Shown piece after piece: positions 53,086 through 60,012 of a stretch of 64,000 nucleotides of DNA. The position numbers and the translations under genes were made by a program. Within the stretch, counting starts at the first letter, position 1. Every line of letters starts with the position of its first letter. Source of the stretch: Sphingomonas kyeonggiensis. GTDB taxonomy: Bacteria > Pseudomonadota > Alphaproteobacteria > Sphingomonadales > Sphingomonadaceae. The stretch is taken from positions 930,001-994,000 of the forward strand of contig NZ_JACIEH010000003.1 in the NCBI RefSeq assembly GCF_014196745.1, in the 5' to 3' direction. The notes beneath the pieces are model-generated. The model had not been told where the DNA came from. It did not search any database and saw only the letters and a list, made by a program, of their open reading frames with translations.

Positions 53086-54002
53086 GCCGCCTCGCTCCAG
53101 GTCGTCCGGCGGCTATGTGCGCCATAAGCGCAATCCCATGCGGCGCGCGCGCGATGCAGATCCGCCAGGATCACCTCGGTCGTCCGCTGCGTGTCGAGCG
53201 TCTCGGCACCGCACACCAGCGCCTGGGCTTCATATTCGAGGATCACCGCGCCAGGGGTCGAACGTGCCAGCACGACATCGAGCAGGTCCCAGACCGGATC
53301 GGGCACCTGGGTGTCGTGAAGGTCGTGATACTGCCCATCGATCCAGCGCCCGCCTGCCATGTGGATCGTGATCACGCGATCGAGCGGGATCGTGTCGAGG
53401 AACCGCTCGATCGAATAGCCGGAGGCCTCGTGATTGAGCGCGTTGGCGTAGAGATTGTGGAGGTCGAGATGGAGATAGGTGCCCGACAGCTCGACCAGAT
53501 AGGCGAGGAACTCTTCCTCCCGCAGGTCGCTGCCCGGACAGACGCGGTAATAGGCGGCGTTCTCATGGCCCAGGGGAACGCCGTAGCGTTCCTGCAGGGC
53601 CTTGGCGCGCTCCGCGACGCGTTCGGCTTCGGCCGTGGAGAATTGGAGCGGGCTGCTCCAGACATCGGACCAGGACGCATCGCTGTAGAAGCAGTGATTG
53701 GTGACCCAGGGCACGCCGAAGCGGCGCGCCAGCGGGACGTGGCGCCGGACCGCGGCGGTGCTTTCGAGATCGTCGAACCCGAAATCGCCACCATAGTTGG
53801 AGTGTCCCGATAGCGGCACATGTGGCGCCACCATATCGAGCAGGCGGGTTCCCGAAGCGGATATCAGTCCGGGGCCATCGAGCGGCGTCATGACCGAATC
53901 GAACAGTATCTCGATCACGTCGAGTTCCTGTTCGACGAATGGAAACCACCCGATCAGTTCGGGATTATATTGCAGGCCAACGCCCAGCCGTGGAACGGTC
54001 AT
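53082..54002 (-). CDS. DUF692 multinuclear non-haem iron oxidase (MNIO)
   Basis: A 306-residue TIM-barrel enzyme of the DUF692 family (MbnB, TglH, ChrH, HvfB relatives), which use two or three iron ions and oxygen to rebuild cysteine and other residues in peptides. The metal ligands are in place: His67 in PLSGHSNYGG, His103 in VTNHCFYS, Glu147 in LGHENAAYY, Asp180 and Asn183 in LDLHNLYANALNH, His214 in TIHMAGG and Glu256 in VILEYEA. The 5' neighbour is the Cys-repeat peptide gene and the 3' neighbour is the partner gene. GGGGGA precedes the ATG. The cysteines of the peptide are the expected substrates. Confidence 0.93.
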   Translation of the reverse strand: MTVPRLGVGLQYNPELIGWFPFVEQELDVIEILFDSVMTPLDGPGLISASGTRLLDMVAPHVPLSGHSNYGGDFGFDDLESTAAVRRHVPLARRFGVPWVTNHCFYSDASWSDVWSSPLQFSTAEAERVAERAKALQERYGVPLGHENAAYYRVCPGSDLREEEFLAYLVELSGTYLHLDLHNLYANALNHEASGYSIERFLDTIPLDRVITIHMAGGRWIDGQYHDLHDTQVPDPVWDLLDVVLARSTPGAVILEYEAQALVCGAETLDTQRTTEVILADLHRARAAWDCAYGAHSRRTTWSEAA

Positions 54003-54056
54003 CGCTATCCCCCGAGGTTCGAACGAGCCCGTTCCAAGGCCGGGCGCCGGGTCAGG

Positions 54057-54323
54057 CTATTGCGCGCATTTGGGATTGACGGCGCAGCGCGGCGCGGCGG
54101 CGCATTTGGCTGCCGCGGCGGTGACCGCGCAGCGGGCCGCGGTGGCCGCGCAGCGGGCCGCGGCGGCGGCGCATTTGGCCTCGGCGGCGCGCGCGGCGCA
54201 TTTGGCCGCTGCGGCCGCGCACTTCGCGGCATTGGCGGCGCATTTCGCCGCGTTGGCGGCACATTTGGCTGCGGTGTCTGCAGCGGCCTGGTGAACGGCC
54301 AGGTGCTTCACATCGTTGGTCAT
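54057..54323 (-). CDS. Cys-repeat RiPP precursor peptide
   Basis: An 88-residue peptide. Residues 1-19 (MTNDVKHLAVHQAAADTAA) are a short leader without Sec signal. Residues 20-88 are almost only Ala, Lys, Arg and Cys. Ten cysteines stand at 21, 28, 35, 42, 51, 58, 65, 74, 80 and 86; each is preceded by Lys or Arg and followed by Ala. Spacing is mostly seven residues. GAGGAG lies eight bases before the ATG, and the gene is 54 bases ahead of the MNIO gene on the same strand. Known MNIO precursors such as HvfA place Lys before the modified Cys, which supports the call. I know of no described peptide with this repeat. Confidence 0.88.
   Translation of the reverse strand: MTNDVKHLAVHQAAADTAAKCAANAAKCAANAAKCAAAAAKCAARAAEAKCAAAAARCAATAARCAVTAAAAKCAAAPRCAVNPKCAQ
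54061..54270 (-). repeat. Degenerate 21-base repeat encoding the Cys heptads
   Basis: The coding strand repeats a GCC-AAA-TGC-GCC-type unit about every 21 bases, seen on the plus strand as recurring GCGCATTTGGC and GCGCAGCGGGC. Units differ by synonymous and Ala/Val/Thr/Asn changes, so they have diverged at the DNA level while the Lys/Arg-Cys-Ala core is kept. Confidence 0.8.
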
Positions 54324-54643
54324 CGTTTTCGCTCCTCAAAGCCTTGAACGGCATCGACACAATGGAAGAATGGGCAGATCGACATTCGTGAATGGGCGCT
54401 CGGCGAACCCGTGCCGAATGCCTGCGAGACCTTGCTCGACATTCCATGCCAAAAACGAAACTGTTGAGTGCGGCGCGATCTACCGGACGAAACAAGTCGT
54501 GATTCGGTGGCGACCTTATTATTCGAGATTGATACTTAAGTCCTCTGGAGTCAACGCCAGGACAGACTGTATTTAATCTCCATTTTGGAGCATGTTTACA
54601 TGTGCGTCATTGGTGAAGGTTAAGCGGAAAGGCGAGCGCGATC
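54324..54643. promoter_or_regulatory. Divergent intergenic region, precursor / cupin
   Basis: About 320 bases with no gene seen. GC drops around 54440-54620 (TATTATTCGAGATTGATACTTAAG and flanking sequence). It must supply the promoter of the leftward precursor-MNIO operon and probably that of the rightward cupin gene. No known operator is recognised. Confidence 0.5.
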
Positions 54644-54982
54644 ATGGGGCTTGAAATAGGTGTCGTGCCCTTCACTTTGGTCAATTGGGCCGAGATTCCG
54701 GTCGAGCGGCATCCAGGCGAAACCGGCCATGCCGACTGGCGCGTGCGCATGTTCGGTGGGGTCCGGGTCCGGATGGTCGATTATAGTCCGGGCTATCTAG
54801 CCGATCACTGGTGCGATCGCGGGCACATCCTGCTCGTCCTGTCGGGCGAAATGGAGACCGAACTCGCTGATGGTCGCCGGGTCTCGATGCGTGCGGGCAT
54901 GAGCTATCAGGTGTCCGACTTCGGCGACGCCGCGCATCGTTCGTCCTCGCATGCGGGCGCCCGGTTGTTCATCGTCGATTGA
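54644..54982 (+). CDS. DHCW-motif cupin protein
   Basis: A 112-residue single-domain cupin. The motif YLADHWCDRGHILLVLSGEM gives the His, Cys and His positions of the so-called DHCW cupins, followed by the second cupin strand MSYQVSDFGDAAHRSSSHAG. Such proteins bind a metal and may act as small dioxygenases, isomerases or sensors; no activity is established. It is the only rightward gene of the RiPP region. GGAAAGG lies upstream of the ATG. It may be an unrelated neighbour. Confidence 0.85.
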   Translation: MGLEIGVVPFTLVNWAEIPVERHPGETGHADWRVRMFGGVRVRMVDYSPGYLADHWCDRGHILLVLSGEMETELADGRRVSMRAGMSYQVSDFGDAAHRSSSHAGARLFIVD

Positions 54983-55019
54983 TATCCGCGTCCCTTGTGC
55001 GCCGAACGAGGTGCGCCGA

Positions 55020-55961
55020 TCAGCCGATGCCGTGCCGGTCGAGCCAGGCGGCCATGGCTTCCGGCGTGTCGCGTATGCCCAGGCCGATCGCCGCTTCCAT
55101 CGGCCCTGGCCCGAGGCGCTCCGTCCGCCGCCCGAGCGCGAAGGTGCTGCCTGGTCGGGTGGGACCGGACAGGGGCGCGTCGGTGATGAATTGCGGCGTC
55201 CAGCCATGGCGCAGCATCGCCAGCGCCAGCGAATTCGCGGTCAGCAAGCGGCGATGATTATGCCCGATCGCGCCGAGATATTCGGCCTGGCCGAGCCCAT
55301 GCGCCTCGAGGAGCAGGAGGGAGTCTTCCGCCCCGGCCTTGTGGCATTGGGCGAGCACCCGGGCGATGTCGTGGACATGTTCGAGCGAGCCGGCGATCAG
55401 GATCAGGTCGAACGCGCCCGGGGCGAGCCTCATTTCCTCCGCGTCCATGGTCTGGACCGTCAGGCCGAGCGCGTCGCGGGCATGTGCCGCGGCGAGGCTG
55501 TCGGGATCGACCCCCACGACATTCCAGCCGCGCCGGCGAAATGCATGCATCATCCCGCCGGCGCCGCAGCCCAGGTCGAGCATCCGGCCGGGGCGCGGCA
55601 GTATCTGGGCGAGGCTCTCCAGCAATGCCTCGCCCCGCGCGATCTGGTCCTCGACATGGCTGTCGAATGGCTGCTGCTCCTGGGCCAGGAGGTGCCGATA
55701 GACCTGGCCGTAATAGGCGCGATAGAATTGGGGCGCGAAGCGTGGCGATTGGAACAGCAGGCCGCAATGCGCGCAGCAGCGGATCTCGAAAGCCGCGTCG
55801 ATCGTCGCGGTGACCCGCGTCCGTCGGCGCAGAATTGGCGCGTCATCGCCTCCGCAAAGCTCGCACGACGGCAAGTGGGTCGGAACTTCAAATCCCTCCA
55901 ACCCAAGCAACTCAAGATACCCGCGGAGTTCCAGCACCAGCACGGGGTCAGCGGATTGCAA
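55020..55961 (-). CDS. Zinc-ribbon class I methyltransferase
   Basis: A 313-residue protein. The N-terminal part has two Cys pairs (CELCGG at 33-36 and RCCAHCGLLF with Cys62/63 and Cys66) that would bind zinc, as in C- and O-methyltransferases of sugar and natural-product pathways. The class I domain has motif I RMLDLGCGAGGMMHAF, then VVGVDPDSLAAA and DLILIAGSLEHVHD. The start is probably the TTG at 55961, overlapping the CmoA-like gene by 14 bases. In this cluster it is the most likely acceptor enzyme for SAM or for the carboxy-SAM that the neighbouring protein may make; that is inference. Confidence 0.85.
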   Translation of the reverse strand: MQSADPVLVLELRGYLELLGLEGFEVPTHLPSCELCGGDDAPILRRRTRVTATIDAAFEIRCCAHCGLLFQSPRFAPQFYRAYYGQVYRHLLAQEQQPFDSHVEDQIARGEALLESLAQILPRPGRMLDLGCGAGGMMHAFRRRGWNVVGVDPDSLAAAHARDALGLTVQTMDAEEMRLAPGAFDLILIAGSLEHVHDIARVLAQCHKAGAEDSLLLLEAHGLGQAEYLGAIGHNHRRLLTANSLALAMLRHGWTPQFITDAPLSGPTRPGSTFALGRRTERLGPGPMEAAIGLGIRDTPEAMAAWLDRHGIG

Positions 55962-56703
55962 GGAAGCCCTCGAAACACACGTATTTGAAAACCGTCATGA
56001 TGTCGACGAACCCGGCGCGTTCGAGCAGGCTGCGATTGCCTTCGGTCGAGAAGGGTTCGAGCACACCCTTGAGGCTGCGGCTCTTGGCGAGGATCTCCTC
56101 CGCCGTGTAGCCGTGCTCGAGCTTCATCTCAGTGTAGAGCCCCGCCGCGATGTCCTGAAAGCGCGCATCGGGGCCGCGTACCTTCTCGAACAGCAGCAGC
56201 GCACCTCCCCAGTTTAGCGTCTCGTAGAGCCGATTGATCAGTTCCTGCCGTCGCCGCGGGGAGATGAACTGAACCGTGTAATAGGCGATGATCAGGTCGG
56301 CGCGTTCGAACGGATAGTCGCAGATGTCGGCTTCGACGAATTCTACCGTTCTGCGCCCTGTGTCGGGACCGTTGGCGGTGGCCGACTTGAAGGCGGTCTG
56401 GGCCTCGCGCACCATCTCGGCCTCACAGTCGATCCCGATCCACCGCACGCCAGGCGGGTGGCGCGCGGCGAGCCGGGTCAGGAGCCTGCCGGTCGATGTG
56501 CCCAGATCATAGCAGGTCGATTGCGAGGATACGAAATAGTCGCTGATCCTCGCGATCAGCTCATGGCAATCGTCGTAATAGGGAATCGAGCGCTGGGCGT
56601 GGGCCACGAATTTGCCGGGCACGTCCCCGCCGAAATTCCACCGCGCCGGCTCCATCGCGATATTGTCGCCGCACACTGCGCCATGCGCTTCGCCCTGTGC
56701 CAT
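55948..56703 (-). CDS. CmoA-like (carboxy-SAM synthase-type) SAM enzyme
   Basis: A 251-residue class I SAM protein resembling CmoA, the enzyme that makes carboxy-S-adenosylmethionine from SAM and prephenate; E. coli CmoA has nearly the same length. Correspondences run end to end: FVAHAQRSIPYYDDCHELI for the family RSVPGYxxI segment, YDLGTSTGRLL, GIDCEAEMVREAQ, VEADICDYPF, YYTVQFISPRRRQELINRLY, NWGGALLLFEKV and HGYTAEEILAKSRSL. The arginine of CmoA that holds the added carboxylate cannot be placed securely: here the region reads AKSRSLKG and the Arg seems shifted by one. So it may make carboxy-SAM, another SAM derivative, or be a plain methyltransferase. It overlaps both neighbours. Confidence 0.8.
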   Translation of the reverse strand: MAQGEAHGAVCGDNIAMEPARWNFGGDVPGKFVAHAQRSIPYYDDCHELIARISDYFVSSQSTCYDLGTSTGRLLTRLAARHPPGVRWIGIDCEAEMVREAQTAFKSATANGPDTGRRTVEFVEADICDYPFERADLIIAYYTVQFISPRRRQELINRLYETLNWGGALLLFEKVRGPDARFQDIAAGLYTEMKLEHGYTAEEILAKSRSLKGVLEPFSTEGNRSLLERAGFVDIMTVFKYVCFEGFLAIR

Positions 56704-57695
56704 CAGATCGCTCGCATCGGCATCGGTTGGCGCGGCAGATAAGCGCCGTCCTGTCCGCCATAATAATGACGGATCTCCAGCCCCTGGAGGTCGAAGCCGT
56801 GCTTGAGGTCGTGGAGTCGATCGACCACCAGGTCGAGTACGGCCTCGTCCTCGATGTCGAAGCAGGCGAGATTATCCGCGAACAGCCGGTGGTGGCCGAG
56901 CCGCGCGTCGATCTCCTGATGCTTGAAATAGGGCCCGAGCGCGCCTGGGGCGAGATCGAAGTGACGTTCGATCTCATGCTGGAACTCAAGCGTCCTTTCG
57001 TCGGGGATGGCTTGGGCCTCGACCATCGCTGCCATCAGTAACACTGCGACAGGGGCGGCCGCGAACAGGTCGCGCATCAGGAAACCGATCATCCGGGTGG
57101 AAATCAGCGGGTGACTGGCTTCCACCTCGGCCCGGGACAGCCCCAGGTTTTCCAGCGTCTCGAGCACGAAGCGCTCGTGCCCCCGTTCCTCGGCGACGTA
57201 TCGCAGAAGCAACTGGCGTAACGGCCCTTCGGGCGCCCGTGCCGCAGCCTCGGCGATCGCTTCCGGAAAGTCTCGGACATAGTGATAGGTTTCGAGCAAC
57301 CAGCCGAGGAGGACCGTGCGCGGCATCGCCTCGTCGAGCAGAGCATTTGCAATAAAGTCGCGGGCCAGTTCAGCGCCCCACAGTTCTACAGCACGGGTCA
57401 GCCGCTCGATCACATCGCCGCGACGCGGGCCGATTGCGCCTATGCTGTCGAGGGCCGCCAGCATCGCGCTGACTTGTTCGGGATGCGTGCCACTGCGTTC
57501 GGCGATCCGGGCTACGTTGTTGTGCGGGGTGCAATGTGGACGAACGCGGAGAAAGGCGAGCGCCTGACCGGTTTCGACCTCGAAGCACCCGTCGGGTGTC
57601 TCGACATAGGCAAGGGGTTCTTCCGGTGTGATCTGCCAGATATTCTCGCGCAGTAGCGGATAGTCCGGCGTCGGCATGGGATCCGTGTAGGCCAT
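56703..57695 (-). CDS. Haem-oxygenase-like diiron enzyme with N-terminal recognition domain
   Basis: A 330-residue protein. Residues 11-90 resemble a PqqD-type winged-helix peptide-recognition element (YPLLRENIWQ, TGQALAFLRV, GTHPEQVSAMLAALDSIGAI). Residues 95-330 are an all-helical PqqC/haem-oxygenase fold with likely diiron ligands: Glu135 and His138 in WLLETYHYV, Glu170 and His173 in VAEERGHERF, and His259, Asp263 and His268 in FKHQEIDARLGHHRLF. Enzymes of this type cleave C-C bonds or oxidise peptide side chains. GGAGG lies five bases before the ATG. It follows the 61-residue peptide gene by 76 bases, which marks that peptide as its likely substrate. Confidence 0.85.
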   Translation of the reverse strand: MAYTDPMPTPDYPLLRENIWQITPEEPLAYVETPDGCFEVETGQALAFLRVRPHCTPHNNVARIAERSGTHPEQVSAMLAALDSIGAIGPRRGDVIERLTRAVELWGAELARDFIANALLDEAMPRTVLLGWLLETYHYVRDFPEAIAEAAARAPEGPLRQLLLRYVAEERGHERFVLETLENLGLSRAEVEASHPLISTRMIGFLMRDLFAAAPVAVLLMAAMVEAQAIPDERTLEFQHEIERHFDLAPGALGPYFKHQEIDARLGHHRLFADNLACFDIEDEAVLDLVVDRLHDLKHGFDLQGLEIRHYYGGQDGAYLPRQPMPMRAI

Positions 57696-57771
57696 GGTGC
57701 CTCCAGCTTCGATCAGCGGAGCGAGCACGCCGCGATGGCGCTGGCTCGCCCTTCAGTCGCCCACGAAGGTC

Positions 57772-57957
57772 TCAACCGCACATGAAGATGGTGCGCCGCT
57801 TGTCAGCCGGGACGGAGCGCCCCTCGGTCTCACGAAACACGAGCACGCCGGTAGGCGCGTCCCGCAGCGCGCCCAACACCGCATCGACGGCACGCTCGGC
57901 ATGGGTATGGTCGAGGCCCTTCTTCGTCGCAGCAGCGACAAGATCCTTCTTGGTCAT
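57772..57957 (-). CDS. 61-residue candidate precursor with HU-like leader and C-terminal Cys-Gly
   Basis: A small protein whose first 34 residues (MTKKDLVAAATKKG, then HAERAVDAVLGALRDA) resemble the two opening helices of the DNA-binding protein HU. The HU arms and core do not follow; instead there are about 27 residues ending SVPADKRRTIFMCG, with the only cysteine at position 60. AAGGAGAAG precedes the ATG at 57957 by good spacing, so it is translated. It heads a leftward set with the diiron enzyme, CmoA-like and methyltransferase genes. I read it as a RiPP precursor whose HU-like part is the leader. A degraded HU gene is the alternative. Confidence 0.7.
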   Translation of the reverse strand: MTKKDLVAAATKKGLDHTHAERAVDAVLGALRDAPTGVLVFRETEGRSVPADKRRTIFMCG

Positions 57958-58712
57958 CGCACTTCTCCTTCCGGTAGAATGATCTCGAATGGCATCGGCA
58001 TGCGGCATCATTTCCGGCAGGCCGGTGCTATTGATGTTGCGACCAAGTGATCTGTGCCTGGAACGTTGGAGATTTAGATCAGGCTGTCGCCGTTATTATC
58101 GATCAAAAATAGATCGAAAGTATATTGAAATTTGATCCATTCAGGAGGCAATCAAACGACGACGGGTCGAGCTTCTCTTTCGTTTGAGGCGCCTGAGGTG
58201 TCCCGTGGGCGTATGCCGGTGGCGGCGTCCTATCTCGATAGATATGATCGGCCCTACAATACGCTGATGATCCCCCAAATCGGCAACGCCCGCTTCCTCT
58301 GGCCGGCGCTTGGGCGCGAAGCGATCGGCTTCGGGCACATCGATCTCGGGCCAATCAGCGCCGCGAGTCGGCGATCAGGGGCGCTTCGGCATGGCCACGG
58401 ACATGAACCGGTTGCGCCGGGGCAAGCAAGCCTTTGCGTGATTGAAGTGGGGGCAGGGAGGAATGCGCATAGGAAGCAGGCGGTGCTTCGCTCGGCGTGA
58501 ATTCGGGATGTTGCTCTCCGCCTCGGCAAGATCAATCGGGCTCGTTGAAGGCGACGAACAGACCCAGGGGCAGGACCCCATTGATGTGATCGGCTCGATC
58601 CGATTCACCCTCGCCTTCCGCCCACATTGCTTGGGGACTGGGTAGACGCTCTCGCACACAACCTCTACGCCGGATTCGCCCGCGCACACTGCGCAAGCTG
58701 CGCCGGCGGAAT
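57958..58712. other. Upstream region of the second peptide set
   Basis: About 755 bases without a gene I can support. The stretch 58040-58145 is AT-rich (AAAAATAGATCGAAAGTATA) and is a likely promoter for the leftward 61-residue peptide gene. The rest has ordinary GC; its open frames lack ribosome-binding sites and recognisable patterns. Confidence 0.45.
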
Positions 58713-59084
58713 TCAGCCGATGAAGCCTTCCAGCACGAGGGGTACACCCGCCGTCAGCGGCTGCGTTTGCTGACTCGAATTGTCCCACCAGGTGACCTCG
58801 ACCGAGCCCTCGAAACCCGAGGCGGTGATCGTCGGAATCGTGACCGGAGCGACTCCAACGCTGATCGCCGCGCTGAAGCCTGACTGCATCGGCGCCGTGA
58901 TCGCTATCTCTCCCGGATACACATTGATCCCCAGAATGCCGTTCGGGAGCGGAGCGAAGCCCGCACCGCTGAAGGTGAAGTTCGCGTCCTGCGACATCAC
59001 GAAATTCGCTGCCTCGACTTCGATCGACAATTGCGTCTCGGTGACGGTGGCATCGTTGAAGTTGATGTTGATGATCGAGCTCAT
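58713..59084 (-). CDS. Uncharacterised 123-residue beta-rich protein
   Basis: A 123-residue protein I do not recognise. It starts MSSIININFNDATVTETQLS and consists largely of alternating hydrophobic and polar residues, predicting a beta sandwich (NFTFSGAGFAPLPNGIL, VEVTWWDNSSQQ, VPLVLEGFIG). There are no cysteines, no signal peptide and no membrane helix. GGAGGG five bases before the ATG shows it is likely translated. It reads in the same direction as the peptide set but 755 bases ahead of it. A link to that set is possible but not shown. Confidence 0.65.
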   Translation of the reverse strand: MSSIININFNDATVTETQLSIEVEAANFVMSQDANFTFSGAGFAPLPNGILGINVYPGEIAITAPMQSGFSAAISVGVAPVTIPTITASGFEGSVEVTWWDNSSQQTQPLTAGVPLVLEGFIG

Positions 59085-60012
59085 GACGCTCCCTCCAATT
59101 CGCGCTGCGTCGCCGATCTCGCCTGGCCCTGTATCCCATGCAAGTTCCGTTGCGGCCGCTCCGACCCGCACCAGCGCCGGCGTGCGGGCTGCCCCGGAGG
59201 TATCGGAAATTCACGATATCGAGCACGCTACTTAGCAGCCCAGAATCATAATGCCGCTCGGCAAAGCGGCCAGACACTTCAGCGATGACAGCTACGCGCT
59301 CGAGAAACTGTCAAAGCTCGATCCGGATAGCGATGTCGATCCTAGTCCCGGCCGATTCAATGTTCTATCTTCGTTCTGCTCTATCGGGAGTCCGGGATTT
59401 GAAAGGTTCGACCGTAAACAGCTGGGTGAGATCTACGCCGAACGACTCGGCATGGGTGACGGTTGATGGCGCAGGACAGCTGCCCCGGAGAAGCGGGGCG
59501 ATGACGCACACTGCCAGGCCGCTGCGCTGGCCGGACAGGGTGCGGCGCCTGATCGCGGCCCCGCGGGCGCTCGCGCTCTGCGGCCGGGCGGCGCGCCCGG
59601 CGACAGAGGCTAGCGGGCTTGTAGGTGCCGAACACGGTCTCCCAGAGCAGTACTATCAGCCCGCCAACCGCATGAGCGATCATCGATCCGCGCATACTGT
59701 CGGCATCGATCTGGCCGGTCTTCACCAACTGCCGCCGCCTGGGCGTTGGCTTGCAGGGCCCGCATGCCTGCCTGGCATGCCGTGGACGCGAGCAGTGGGG
59801 CGCAGAATGTCTTGTTCGAAATCGCCATCGTTCTGTCCTCCCGTCGCCGCTTGATCGGCGTTGGGCGGGTTGACGCAGCGCGCAGACGGCCCCCGGGGGC
59901 CTCGCCCGAAAATATTCTCCGCGCCGCTCGTCACCGGCGCTACGCCGGATTCCTTGCTTCTCTGATGGCGCAGCTATGCGCGGTCGCCGAGACTCCGGAC
60001 CAACTCCCGTCG
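59085..60012. other. Spacer with one possible small frameshifted gene
   Basis: Over 900 bases with no full gene. The only supported signal is the ribosome-binding site and small frame listed separately at 59610-59828. The stretch 59085-59600 shows nothing I can name, and 59829-60012 is the region downstream of copB. Confidence 0.45.
59610..59828 (-). pseudogene. Small gene, possibly frameshifted
   Basis: GGGAGGA lies seven bases before an ATG at 59828. The first frame gives MAISNKTFCAPLLASTACQ and a helical QANAQAAA stretch, then turns into Arg-rich, unlikely sequence. Dropping one base near 59728 continues into a better frame with KTGQIDADSMRGSMIAHAVG and a membrane-like LIVLLWETVFG. This suggests a single-base frameshift in a small membrane protein gene, or a sequencing error. 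I cannot name a family. Confidence 0.35.

Noticed and set aside
53797..54347. Plus-strand open frames across the Cys-repeat gene, giving Ala-His-Leu repeats
   Set aside because: They are the antisense of the GC-rich repeat. The minus-strand gene has a ribosome-binding site, conserved Lys/Arg-Cys-Ala motifs and lies in the MNIO operon.
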